Shown: piece by piece, positions 8,729 through 16,396 of the stretch | Layout of the letters: every line of letters starts with the position of its first letter | How positions within the stretch are numbered: position 1 is the first letter of the stretch | NCBI GenBank assembly: GCA_017992455.1 | Contig: JAGOOP010000009.1 | Location: 1-55,809, forward strand | DNA: 55,809 nt | Source of the DNA: Candidatus Omnitrophota bacterium | GTDB lineage: Bacteria > Omnitrophota > Gorgyraeia > Gygaellales > Profunditerraquicolaceae | Direction: 5' to 3' | Program-made: the position numbers and the translations under genes | Notes under the pieces: generated by a model | What the model was told of the DNA's origin: nothing | The model's database searches: none | The model's input: the letters and a program-made list of their open reading frames with translations, nothing else

Positions 8729-11079
8729 CACTTTTTCCTTTCAAGCACCACGCGCTGTTTGACGCGCAAACCCATCTGTTCGATGAACGCCTTATATGCG
8801 GGATATTCCTCTTGTGTGATCGTGCGCCTGCGCAATACCGAGGACTGGCGGAATACGAGCTTCTGACCCTGTGTGTCGTAGCGCGCGCTGTATGAGATCC
8901 ATTCGTTCTCTTCATGGACGGGTTTGGGCACATACCGGACCTCATATCCGGGGGGAAGAGATATTGTTGTTTCAACGTCTTTTTGATCAAGCACTGGGTA
9001 GAAGATCGGGTAGGTCCTTGCCGCCTTGGTGACTGCGGACATATCGATCCCCGCGAACCCGGGCAATATCCGCAGCGGGCCTGCGGGGATCATGAATTCC
9101 GGTCCGGTGAACGAATACCGCAGCACCAGCGGTGTATCCAGTTCGTTCAAATTTTCGACGACATAGCCGTCAAGCCGCGCTCCGATGGAAAATTCCTGTA
9201 TTTTCCCCGCAATGGTATCTTTGACCATATCCGGAATGGTGTATAAAAGCCAGTACCGCTGCGCCTGGTCATATACGCCCGAGCTCGATACGGCGCGTTC
9301 GCCCGAAATGCCTTCATCGGCTCCGATCACAAGCGAAAGCCGCTGGCTGACCGTATTGTGGCCTGCCGGATACAGCGGCGTGCGCGCGATCTCATATCCG
9401 TTTTCCTTGATAACCAGGACCGTCCGGTCCTGATCAGCCGCAGGCAGATCCCCGAACGAGCAGGTTTCGGCGGTCGGGTCCATAAAAATGAGTTTCCCGT
9501 TCCAGGCAACGGCGGCAATGCAATGATTGAACATCATGGCCGGAAAATCCGGATCCATCGCGAACGAATCGCGCGTCGGTATCAGGACCGGCCAGGCATC
9601 GAATCCTGCCTCGCGAAGCATGGTGACGAGCAGAACAGACTGGTCTTTGCAATCGCCGTATTTATTCTGAAAAATGTCCGCTGCCTGATGCGGTTCGTAC
9701 CCCGCCTGGCCGTACTCGACAGCGACATACCGGATCTTCTGCGCGCAAAAATTATGGATCGCGCGCAGGCGCGCTTCATCCGATTCGCGCCCGGTCAATT
9801 CAGCCACCTTCTGCCTGATCGCTTCGTCTGAACGTATCTTATCCTTTGCGAGCGGCCACCACCAGCCGTACAACTCCTGCCAGCTGTCGAACGACGAAAT
9901 AAGTATTGCCGGATCGACCTCGTGGAAAGGCGGCATCTGCGGCTCGGGAATGATCTGGGGGATGTTTTTACAATTCCAGCGGTACGTCCGGAAACCAGCC
10001 TGTTCGGCCACGGCCGGCGCCAGGTCAGCGCCGAACGTATTATACCGTTCGTTGATCGTCCGCATTTTGACCGTGCGCCCCGCAGGCATTGTCAGGCAAA
10101 ACCTGCTGTCAATGACCGGCTCCTGCGCCTGCAGCGTCAGCGGGATGACAAAATCATCTTTGTTGATAAGCTGGGACCGGGACAGGGTGACTTTATATTC
10201 TATCGTCGCGCCTTCGGCGATCTCCGGGAACGAGATGATAAAAACGCGCGCATTGCTGTACAGGGGGAAGTTGAGATACTTGGAAACATCCCGTATATGG
10301 CGGCTGCCGACATCGACCACGGTCCCGTCGGGCCGGATCGTCCGGGCATATTCGAGCGTCACCTTCTCGTCGGTAGAATCGTATTCGATCGGCGCTTCGG
10401 CGAACCGCTCTTTGCCCCGCTCATTGAGGATGCGCACGACATAATGCAGCCGGTACACCATTTTGTCATCGGACGTCACCTCGGCCTCTTCGTCGCTCAG
10501 AAGGATCAGGGCTCCGGCCTGCGGATATGCTTCGGGCGCAGGGCACTGCGACAGGATCGCCGCGACCCCGGGATCGATATCCTTGATCGTATGGGGATTG
10601 ACCTCTTTTTCGATTGCTGAAATCCGCGCGCGCGCGGCAGGCAGGAACCCGGCGCCCGTGATACCCCGGTATATATCGAGCGCCCGGTCGAAAAGATTCA
10701 GTTTTTCGCAGATAAGGCCGTGATAATACCTGAATTCGTCATCCGCGCCGGCCTGCGTGCCGCATGCTTCTAATGCAGACGTGTAATCGCCGGACCGATA
10801 CAACGCCATTGCCAGATATTTCGCTGCGGACGCCTCGTGCGATTGGCGCAAGTGGCTGATCGCGCGGTCAAAATCCCCATGGCGGTAATATAATGTTCCG
10901 GCGGCAAAACGCAGCGGCGACGACCCGGGCGTTTTTTCCAGGATCTTCTCGTACAGGTCCGCGGCGGCATGGAATCGCGCCTCCGCTTCGGCAGCATACC
11001 GCTGCGCCCGCGTAACAGAACCCTGGCCGGAACATCCGCACAACACCAGACAGAGACAGGCGATGAACGTTTTTTTCAT
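8728..11079 (-). CDS. DUF3857/transglutaminase-domain lipoprotein with N-terminal TPRs
   Basis: A 783-aa protein starting at the ATG at 11079, which gives a lipoprotein signal (MKKTFIACLCLVLCGCSG) and a 4-bp ATGA overlap with the upstream gene. TPR-like repeats occupy about 30-160. A DUF3857 beta domain spans about 190-400. A transglutaminase-like core follows with the nucleophile Cys477 in KYGDCKDQ, a downstream NHCIAAV (His) and FMDPTAE (Asp), so the Cys-His-Asp triad is present. A DUF2569/DUF3858-like beta segment ends the protein. Members are thought to be exported and to act in envelope or polysaccharide metabolism; the substrate is unknown. It is directly coupled to the PilZ-glycosidase gene. 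Confidence 0.85.
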   Translation of the reverse strand: MKKTFIACLCLVLCGCSGQGSVTRAQRYAAEAEARFHAAADLYEKILEKTPGSSPLRFAAGTLYYRHGDFDRAISHLRQSHEASAAKYLAMALYRSGDYTSALEACGTQAGADDEFRYYHGLICEKLNLFDRALDIYRGITGAGFLPAARARISAIEKEVNPHTIKDIDPGVAAILSQCPAPEAYPQAGALILLSDEEAEVTSDDKMVYRLHYVVRILNERGKERFAEAPIEYDSTDEKVTLEYARTIRPDGTVVDVGSRHIRDVSKYLNFPLYSNARVFIISFPEIAEGATIEYKVTLSRSQLINKDDFVIPLTLQAQEPVIDSRFCLTMPAGRTVKMRTINERYNTFGADLAPAVAEQAGFRTYRWNCKNIPQIIPEPQMPPFHEVDPAILISSFDSWQELYGWWWPLAKDKIRSDEAIRQKVAELTGRESDEARLRAIHNFCAQKIRYVAVEYGQAGYEPHQAADIFQNKYGDCKDQSVLLVTMLREAGFDAWPVLIPTRDSFAMDPDFPAMMFNHCIAAVAWNGKLIFMDPTAETCSFGDLPAADQDRTVLVIKENGYEIARTPLYPAGHNTVSQRLSLVIGADEGISGERAVSSSGVYDQAQRYWLLYTIPDMVKDTIAGKIQEFSIGARLDGYVVENLNELDTPLVLRYSFTGPEFMIPAGPLRILPGFAGIDMSAVTKAARTYPIFYPVLDQKDVETTISLPPGYEVRYVPKPVHEENEWISYSARYDTQGQKLVFRQSSVLRRRTITQEEYPAYKAFIEQMGLRVKQRVVLERKK

Positions 11080-11906
11080 TTTTCGGAAACGGCCTCCATA
11101 TCGAGAATGCTGTCGACTCTGAACATCCGCTCTTCGTTCTTCAGACAACAAAATCCTATCATATAAAAATGGCGCCGGTCCTGGCGGATCTCTTTGGGCA
11201 GAACGGTCCGTTCGGTGATCGAGCCGTCCGCGTTCGATATATACCGTATCTTAAGCCGCAGTGCGTCATCCACCGCTTCCTGGATCTTCGAGATCTTCTG
11301 CGCCGTCATATCGCGCAGGACCTGCTGGTCCACGCCGAACAGGCTGATACAATGGCCCAGGTCCGTGATGCCTTTACTACGCAGGGCAGCGGTAAGCTTC
11401 CTGAACACCTGCCAGGTGATATCAACGTCGGACAATGCCCGGTGTTCCTGGCGCTGTTCGATGCCGAGCGCCGCCGCGACGAACGACAACGCGTGGCGTT
11501 CCAGGCCTGGCAAAAGCCTGCGCGCCATCGCAAGCACATCGACCAGCGGTATATTCTCAAGCGATCCGTTGCTGCGCGCGGGCATTTCGTTCTTGAGGAA
11601 CCCGAGATCGAACGGAAGGTTATACGAGCACAGGCAACTGCCTTTTATGAAGTCGAAAAACTTCGGAAGCACATCTCCGATGACCGGCGCGCCGCGGACC
11701 ATCTCGCCGGAGATATGATTGACCGCGTATGCCCCGGCTGATATGGGCCGCTGCGGATCGACCAGGGTCTCGAACCGGGCGCACACCCGGTCTCCCCTGA
11801 CCCTCATGGCCGCTATTTCAACGATCCGGTCCCCGCAGCGCGGGTCAAGCCCGGTGGTCTCCGTATCGAATATCGTAAAATCAACATCCCCGATATCTCT
11901 ATGCAT
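11076..11906 (-). CDS. DnaQ-like 3'-5' exonuclease fused to a WYL domain
   Basis: A 276-aa protein. Chosen start ATG at 11906, just before the exonuclease domain; upstream in-frame sequence is non-conserved in look and overlaps the preceding gene. Residues 7-180 are a DEDDh exonuclease: FDTETTG (Exo I), SYNLPFDLGFL (Exo II) and HRALSDVD (Exo III), with His and Asp in place. Residues about 200-270 match a WYL domain (KIRYISNADG, ERTVLPKEI, FYMIGFCCLKNEERMFRVD), a ligand or nucleic-acid sensing module common in transcription regulators and some nucleases. It overlaps the neighbours by 8 and 4 bp, so expression is probably coupled. Possible role in repair or RNA/DNA processing; the pairing is uncommon. 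Confidence 0.85.
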   Translation of the reverse strand: MHRDIGDVDFTIFDTETTGLDPRCGDRIVEIAAMRVRGDRVCARFETLVDPQRPISAGAYAVNHISGEMVRGAPVIGDVLPKFFDFIKGSCLCSYNLPFDLGFLKNEMPARSNGSLENIPLVDVLAMARRLLPGLERHALSFVAAALGIEQRQEHRALSDVDITWQVFRKLTAALRSKGITDLGHCISLFGVDQQVLRDMTAQKISKIQEAVDDALRLKIRYISNADGSITERTVLPKEIRQDRRHFYMIGFCCLKNEERMFRVDSILDMEAVSEK

Positions 11907-12798
11907 GCGGCCTTTGTACGATATATGCCGGGATGACCGCAGCCGGCCGGTATGACCGTTTGACAGCCTGCAGCCGCGCCAGCCCGGAATCATCCATGGC
12001 GTTGATAAAACGGTACTGCTCCATCTCCTGGCAGAACCGCCGGAATATATACTGGCTTATTCCCTTGAACGAAAGATCGGCGGTCTCATACATAATGCAG
12101 AACGTATCCGCGTTCAATCCATACCCGATCGTGAACGCCCGGATGACGCCCGACACTGCCACGATCCGCCCGACAAGCCCGAGCGCAGACGGCCTGCGCA
12201 AAGCGACATCGAGACAGGACCGGCTGTCCTTGAGCATGCCGATGTAGATCCTGTCGGATGACGTTGCCGCGCGCTGTTCGGCCCAGCGGTCATAAAGATC
12301 GAGGCATGCCTGCCGGTGCCGGGGCAGATACGGCGCGTAATCGGCCGCATAGGTTTTCGTGAAATAATTCACGCCGGCGCGTTTCGATTTGTACGGATCT
12401 CCTGCCAGCCGCGCCAGCCGCGCGCGCTCATACACGTACTCCCCGCCCTTTGCCACTGCCTCGTAGCCGAGCGCGCGATAAAAACCGATGCGGTTTTCTT
12501 CGACGTTCTCGATGCGGGAATACGCCTTGTTCGGGTTGCATCGGTCCATGGCGGCAAAAGCGGCTGTCACTGCCGCAGGCGTAATATCCTGCCCGAGCGG
12601 CTCGCAGTTCATAAAGGATCCGAGAGCGTCCTTGAAGAACACGCACAGCGCGCCTTCACAGCGCATCCATTCCACGCGATATATGCCCTGCCAGACCGCG
12701 AACTGCGCGAACGAATACGCGCTTAAGTGCCGCTGACGTGCGCGCAATCCCCGCTCGATCGATCCTTTATCCGCATGCGTCAGGCCCTTGCATCTCAT
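11899..12798 (-). CDS. DUF2156 / phosphatidylglycerol lysyltransferase C-terminal-domain protein
   Basis: A 299-aa soluble protein. The ATG at 12798 forms an ATGA overlap with the upstream stop. The sequence fits the double-GNAT fold DUF2156 family, related to the catalytic part of MprF. It has an N-terminal half with WQGIYRVEW and FKDALGSFMNCEPLG, then ENVEENRIGFYRALGY (a GNAT-like segment), SKRAGVNYFTKTY, and a C-terminal half with GLVGRIVAVSGVIRAFTIG and FKGISQYIFRRFCQEM. No membrane domain is present, unlike full MprF. Such stand-alone proteins may transfer an aminoacyl group from tRNA to a lipid or peptide, but the acceptor here is unknown. A tRNA-binding protein gene lies two genes upstream. 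Confidence 0.72.
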   Translation of the reverse strand: MRCKGLTHADKGSIERGLRARQRHLSAYSFAQFAVWQGIYRVEWMRCEGALCVFFKDALGSFMNCEPLGQDITPAAVTAAFAAMDRCNPNKAYSRIENVEENRIGFYRALGYEAVAKGGEYVYERARLARLAGDPYKSKRAGVNYFTKTYAADYAPYLPRHRQACLDLYDRWAEQRAATSSDRIYIGMLKDSRSCLDVALRRPSALGLVGRIVAVSGVIRAFTIGYGLNADTFCIMYETADLSFKGISQYIFRRFCQEMEQYRFINAMDDSGLARLQAVKRSYRPAAVIPAYIVQRPHA

Positions 12799-13265
12799 AC
12801 TGATATCGGCGCGACATTGAGGACATCCGGATAGTGCTGGATAAGCCACGGATTTTCCCGCAGCAGCCGGATAAACCCCGATGAATTGCAGATGCCCGCA
12901 AGATACGCGATATGATCCCTCATCCGCTGCGTTTCATACCGGGCTTTCGCATACGGGCAGTTCATGTCAAGCGCCAGAAATACGTCAACGCCGTGCCGGT
13001 TGATCAAAAACGGATACAGCCGGCATTCAAGCGGCCGCTTATAATAAATGGTGCACGTGTTCGCCGGGATATCTAAAAACGCGCAGGTACACATGCCGTC
13101 GGGATGCGGGCCTGACAACGGCAGCAGTGCGTCCTGAATGCCCAGCGCATGCTGTTCGTCCGACGAAAGATGCACCGCCCAGGCGGATGCGCGGCCGGAG
13201 AACCGGCAGCATCCGCGGCAGGTACGGCAAAAACCGTCGGTGATGATCTGGTCGATCTCGAGCAT
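12795..13265 (-). CDS. YkgJ-family cysteine-cluster protein
   Basis: A 156-aa protein with the zinc- or iron-binding Cys cluster of the YkgJ (UPF0153) family: FCRTCRGCCRF near the N-terminus, then CAFLDIPANTCTIYYKRPLEC and RLYPFLI. The spacing of the later Cys residues (CxF...C.IY..RP..CR.YPF) is diagnostic. The molecular function of the family is not defined. The ATG follows the stop of the upstream gene with no gap, and the gene overlaps the downstream DUF2156 gene by 4 bp, so it is inside a translationally coupled operon. Confidence 0.85.
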   Translation of the reverse strand: MLEIDQIITDGFCRTCRGCCRFSGRASAWAVHLSSDEQHALGIQDALLPLSGPHPDGMCTCAFLDIPANTCTIYYKRPLECRLYPFLINRHGVDVFLALDMNCPYAKARYETQRMRDHIAYLAGICNSSGFIRLLRENPWLIQHYPDVLNVAPISV

Positions 13266-13640
13266 TTATTTGACGGCGCTGCCCGGCTTCACGGGCTTGT
13301 CAGGAGACAATACGGCGATCGTATCCCCGTCCGATGCCGCGAGGAGCATTCCCTGGCTTTCGACCCCGCGCAGGACCGCAGGCGCCAGATTGCTCACGAG
13401 CACGACGAACTTGCCGATAAGTTCCTCTCTGGCATACCCCCGCTTGATCCCCGCCACGATCTGCCTCGTCCTGTCGCCGGCGTCGACCGTGATGACGTAC
13501 AGCCGGTCCGCATTCGGATGGTCTGCCACGTCCTTGATCTGCGCGATCTTGAGCTCGACTTTCTTGAATTCGTCGATCGTCAACAACGGCTTTTCCGGCG
13601 CTGACGCCGGATCGGCCGGACTGACCGGGATATCTTCCAT
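13266..13640 (-). CDS. tRNA-binding (OB-fold) protein, MetG beta / Trbp111-like
   Basis: A 124-aa protein. After a Pro/Ala-rich leader of about 20 residues comes a complete tRNA-binding OB fold, as at the C-terminus of methionyl-tRNA synthetase: KVELKIAQIKDVADHPNADRLYVI, then GYAREELIGKFVVLVSNLAP and LRGVESQGMLLAA. It may be the stand-alone beta subunit of MetRS or a structure-specific tRNA chaperone. No catalytic MetG is in the window. A strong GGGGGG ribosome binding site lies before the ATG. It is the first gene of a run of overlapping genes ending near 3.2 kb. Confidence 0.88.
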   Translation of the reverse strand: MEDIPVSPADPASAPEKPLLTIDEFKKVELKIAQIKDVADHPNADRLYVITVDAGDRTRQIVAGIKRGYAREELIGKFVVLVSNLAPAVLRGVESQGMLLAASDGDTIAVLSPDKPVKPGSAVK

Positions 13641-13659
13641 TGTGTTCCCCCCTTAAGTG

Positions 13660-13686
13660 AAAAAAGCACCTCGGGACTTCAGGTGC
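13660..13686 (-). terminator. Intrinsic terminator after the receiver-GGDDF gene
   Basis: On the minus strand GCACCT (13681-13686) pairs with AGGTGC (13666-13671) across a 9-nt loop and is followed by TTTTTT (13660-13665). It ends transcription of the CheC-like/GGDDF pair 44 bp after its stop. It also lies only 20 bp upstream of the next ATG, so the operon starting at 13640 must depend on read-through or on a promoter I could not place. Confidence 0.75.
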
Positions 13687-13729
13687 GTTTTATGCGTGCC
13701 GCAGCATTGCATCGCCACACGGCGCAGCA

Positions 13730-14668
13730 TCAATCCTTGCGCCGGTCTTTGACATACACGCTGCCCCCGAGGCTCTTGGCATAATGCTTCAGCTCGGCGG
13801 CGATAGAGCTCAGCTGGGCGACATGGGTAAAGGTCCTGATCTCATTGGTGATCACGGCGATCGACACCCCGATCAGGGGCACCTGGGTGACCGCTCCCTG
13901 CCGGCTCCTGGCATCGATATATCCGCGGGCCCTGTCTTCTTCGTTATAGAACTGCAGTTTGCCCTTTTCGAATTCGTCGACGACAACCTTGCAGAGGTTT
14001 TCCCAGTTGTCGACCGAGCAGATAAAGATGAAATCGTCGCCGCCGATGTGGCCGAGAAAATCCGTCGGCGCGCCGGACTGTTTCAATGTCCTGATGACCG
14101 TCTGGGCGGTAAAAGAGATGATCTTGTCGCCGGCCGCGAAACCGTATACGTCGTTGAATTCCTTGAATTTGTTCAGGTCGAGGTAGCAGACCGCGAAGAG
14201 CTGGTTCGATTTGATCCGGATCTCCAGCTCTTTCATGAGCGAGATGTTCCCGGGAAGCTTGGTCAGCGGGTTCGCATCCAGATCGCGCGTCATGCGCACG
14301 AACGAGGCTTTGACGCGGGCGAGGAATTCAGCCGGGTCGAACGGTTTTTCGACATAGTCATCCGCGCCGGCGTAAATGCCCTTGATCTTGGCCATGGGAT
14401 CCTTGCCTTCCATGAGCAGGATCACGCTGATATGGCGCAGGGCGAACGACATGCGGATGTATTTGCACAATTCGATGCCGCTGATCCCCGGCGAAGCAAA
14501 ATCGATGATCACCAGATTGAACGCTTCGAGGTCCAGGACCGCCAGCCCCTCGGTCTGGTTCTTGCATATGGTGACCTGGTAGCCTTCGCCCATCAACAGC
14601 GCCGAAAGGAATTGCTGCGACTCGTCGTCGGACACTACCAGAAGAATACTATCGTCTGCGGCGCGCAT
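13730..14668 (-). CDS. Receiver domain - GGDEF-like (GGDDF) protein
   Basis: A 312-aa two-domain signalling protein. Residues 1-125 are a CheY-like receiver: SDDES acidic pocket, [12 protein letters not shown] (phospho-Asp in IIDF), a Met where the conserved Thr/Ser usually stands (ILLMEG), and YVEKPFD with the conserved Lys. Residues about 140-312 are a GGDEF-type domain: [21 protein letters not shown] and [10 protein letters not shown] (GGDDF at 209-213). The substitution of Glu by Asp at the fourth signature position makes cyclase activity uncertain; it may still bind nucleotide or act as a docking domain. It starts 3 bp after the CheC-like gene, so the two are partners in one transcript. 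Confidence 0.85.
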   Translation of the reverse strand: MRAADDSILLVVSDDESQQFLSALLMGEGYQVTICKNQTEGLAVLDLEAFNLVIIDFASPGISGIELCKYIRMSFALRHISVILLMEGKDPMAKIKGIYAGADDYVEKPFDPAEFLARVKASFVRMTRDLDANPLTKLPGNISLMKELEIRIKSNQLFAVCYLDLNKFKEFNDVYGFAAGDKIISFTAQTVIRTLKQSGAPTDFLGHIGGDDFIFICSVDNWENLCKVVVDEFEKGKLQFYNEEDRARGYIDARSRQGAVTQVPLIGVSIAVITNEIRTFTHVAQLSSIAAELKHYAKSLGGSVYVKDRRKD

Positions 14669-14671
14669 GGA

Positions 14672-15280
14672 TTATTGAAGTCCGTCGAGGATCTTTTTAC
14701 ATGCTTCCTGGACGGTCCGTATGGTGTCTGCGTTCAGGACAAGGTAGAACTTCCCAGTGATCTTCTCCCGGGGCTCGAGAAAGACCGCTTCGACGAGCAG
14801 AATGTAGCTGTCCTGGGAGAACGGCGAGACCGCCATGAACAACACCTGCTGGAGAGAGCCGCTGACGAGCGTCGGGGTCGACGGGATGACGACGGTCTTG
14901 AGGATCATCGACAGGGCGCCGACATATGAAGAAATGATGATGTTGCCGACCTCCTTGATCAGCGACAACCCCATTTCCGTGAACAACCCGCTTTTTTTAT
15001 CGTCGGGCCTGGCGCGGTAACACAGGTCGATGAGCTTGAAAGCGCTCTTCTCGTCAAGGACGAATATGATCTCTCCTTTGATACCGCTTAAGATATTGCA
15101 CGCGACGCTCAATACGGCCTGATCGGCGTGGATCCTGCCGGCAACGGCGGGCGCCGGCACCATTTCAAGAGAAGGAAGCTCAAGGTTCAGCTTCCTGCCC
15201 ATCATCTCGGATAACGCAATGCTTCCGTGGCCGGCAGCGATACTGCTGACTTCGCGTAGAATATCCATTTCGTCTTTCAT
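14672..15280 (-). CDS. CheC/CheX-like phosphatase-family protein
   Basis: A 202-aa protein starting at the ATG at 15280, with GGGGAG six bases upstream. It shows the CheC pattern of two pseudo-symmetric helices. The second, SLIKEVGNII..., keeps the phosphatase motif S-x3-E-x2-N with the downstream Pro. The first, DILREVSSIAAGHGSIALS, has Ser in place of the active-site Asn. One of two active sites therefore appears intact. CheC proteins dephosphorylate CheY-type receivers. Its partner is very probably the receiver-GGDDF protein encoded directly downstream, rather than a chemotaxis array, since no che genes are present. Confidence 0.78.
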   Translation of the reverse strand: MKDEMDILREVSSIAAGHGSIALSEMMGRKLNLELPSLEMVPAPAVAGRIHADQAVLSVACNILSGIKGEIIFVLDEKSAFKLIDLCYRARPDDKKSGLFTEMGLSLIKEVGNIIISSYVGALSMILKTVVIPSTPTLVSGSLQQVLFMAVSPFSQDSYILLVEAVFLEPREKITGKFYLVLNADTIRTVQEACKKILDGLQ

Positions 15281-15338
15281 GAACAACTCCCCTTTTTATT
15301 CGCGCATAGAGCGGAGCGGCAGCCTTTTAGTAATTATT

Positions 15339-15367
15339 ACCTTATCACAGAAAAGGGCTAAAATCAA
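15339..15367 (-). promoter_or_regulatory. Probable promoter for the CheC-like/GGDDF operon
   Basis: On the minus strand TTGATT (15362-15367) and TAAGGT (15339-15344) are separated by 17 bp, with a TGTG sequence just before the -10. The -10 is weak, so this is a moderate call. The rest of 15293-15381 holds no gene. Confidence 0.4.
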
Positions 15368-15381
15368 CGGTTTTAAACAAC

Positions 15382-15407
15382 AAAAAGCCCCGCATGACCG
15401 CGAGGCT
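15382..15407 (-). terminator. Intrinsic terminator downstream of tRNA-Asp
   Basis: On the minus strand AGCCTCGC (15400-15407) pairs with GCGGGGCT (15386-15393), with one G-U, around a 6-nt loop, and is followed by TTTTTGTTG. It lies 10 bp after the 3' end of tRNA-Asp and ends the transcript that includes tRNA-Val and tRNA-Asp. Confidence 0.75.
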
Positions 15408-15416
15408 TGAGAACAA

Positions 15417-15492
15417 CGGGGTCGACGAGATTTGAACTCGCGATCTTCGCCGTGACAGGGCGACGTGTTGAACCAGGCTACACTACGACCCC
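15417..15492 (-). tRNA. tRNA-Asp (GTC)
   Basis: A 76-nt cloverleaf. The acceptor stem GGGGTCG/CGACCCC is perfect. The anticodon loop is CTGTCAC, giving anticodon GTC, and the T arm contains GTTCAAATC. The discriminator base is G and CCA is not encoded. It lies 83 bp downstream of tRNA-Val on the same strand and is followed by a terminator. Confidence 0.95.
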
Positions 15493-15575
15493 AAATTTCA
15501 GAATGTTTATTGTAAGCTAAAAACCGCCTTTGTGCAACAAATTTTAATCGCCCGGCGCAACCAGAGGATAAATAA

Positions 15576-15650
15576 TGGGCGGTAGAGGATTTGAACCCCT
15601 GAATCTCGTGAATGTAAGTCACGCGTTCTAACCAGCTGAACTAACCGCCC
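15576..15650 (-). tRNA. tRNA-Val (TAC)
   Basis: A 75-nt cloverleaf. Acceptor stem GGGCGGT/ACCGCCC, D arm with AGTTCAGCTGGTTAGA, anticodon loop CTTACAT (anticodon TAC), T arm GGGGTTCAAATCCTC. CCA is not encoded. Its first 23 nt overlap the 3' end of the HTH/LAGLIDADG-like gene on the same strand. Confidence 0.95.
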
Positions 15651-16320
15651 CCATATTTGACCATCGCTCAATGCCTTTAATCCAGCCCTTGATACGCGAT
15701 TGAAGCTTGACATCGCAAATAATAATACGAAAAGTCCCCAGGGGCAACGTATCTCTTTTTTGTTTACTTGCCCTGCTTACACAAAGCTGAACCTGATGGA
15801 ATTGTTTAACCGGAATCTTGCTGAGCCGAGACCAGAACTTAACTGCCGCGCACCTATTAAGATGAGGATGAATATGGACAACGCCTCGAAATTTTGTCTC
15901 GGGAACTTTACAGATTGTTCTAAAAAACTTCATCATCAATGCAATCATCGCAGGATCTGAATTGCTGAAATTTACAATCGCTTCTGACCGTTTATATCCT
16001 TCGGCCCAATACAAACCCGCGCCCAGCACTCTTAACATTGCGGCACTACATTGAATCGGGATCTCTCTTGCCGCCCGACGCTTAATATCTTCTCGAAATC
16101 TATACCATACAGCTTTGGGGCTGTTAGGATGGTTGGCCGCTTTAGCCCGCCCCCGGTCCTGTTTTGAATCCAATCGATCAATCTGTGCAGATGTAAGAGG
16201 AATATCGCTTACCCATCCACTCACGGAACTTTTGGCACAATGGATTTTTAAAGATATTTCTCGAATAGACCAACCTTGGGCTCGCAGCGCTCTCGCGCGT
16301 GCTCTTTTTAGCGCCTTCAT
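15628..16320 (-). CDS. HTH protein with a LAGLIDADG-endonuclease-like region; 3' end inside tRNA-Val
   Basis: A 230-aa protein. Start ATG at 16320 behind GGGGG. Residues 1-45 are a homeodomain-like helix-turn-helix (RARALRAQGWSIREISLKI, CAKSSVSGWVSD). Residues 90-215 contain LGAGLYWAEGYK and NFSNSDPAMIALMMKFFR. This pattern recalls the first helix and strands of LAGLIDADG homing endonucleases, followed by HIHPHLN, FWSRLSKIPVKQF and IIICDVKLQSRIKGWIKG. The last eight residues (MGAVSSAG) and the stop are read from the 5' end of tRNA-Val. The gene interrupts the spacing between the ATPase operon and the tRNA pair and has its own promoter, so I suspect a small mobile or domesticated element. Function is not known. 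Confidence 0.55.
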   Translation of the reverse strand: MKALKRARARALRAQGWSIREISLKIHCAKSSVSGWVSDIPLTSAQIDRLDSKQDRGRAKAANHPNSPKAVWYRFREDIKRRAAREIPIQCSAAMLRVLGAGLYWAEGYKRSEAIVNFSNSDPAMIALMMKFFRTICKVPETKFRGVVHIHPHLNRCAAVKFWSRLSKIPVKQFHQVQLCVSRASKQKRDTLPLGTFRIIICDVKLQSRIKGWIKGIERWSNMGAVSSAG

Positions 16321-16327
16321 TATCGAA

Positions 16328-16371
16328 CCCCCATATGTGTATATAGTAATACAGGGGGTCGGACTGGTCAA
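16328..16371 (-). promoter_or_regulatory. Promoter inside an inverted repeat, upstream of the HTH gene
   Basis: On the minus strand TTGACC (16366-16371) and TACTAT (16343-16348) are 17 bp apart. The -10 region is enclosed by an imperfect palindrome: CCCCC...TGTAT (from 16358) against ATACA...GGGGG (to 16328). This is what an operator for the adjacent HTH protein would look like, so autoregulation is plausible but unproven. A weak hairpin (GAATCT/AGATTC, 16374-16392) after the atpK stop borders the -35. Confidence 0.6.
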
Positions 16372-16396
16372 GAGAATCTCGCAAAAAGATTCCCGC

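Noticed and set aside
13641..13729. A promoter for the operon starting at 13640
   Set aside because: The 89-bp gap is mostly terminator; no -35/-10 pair with acceptable spacing was found, so none is annotated.
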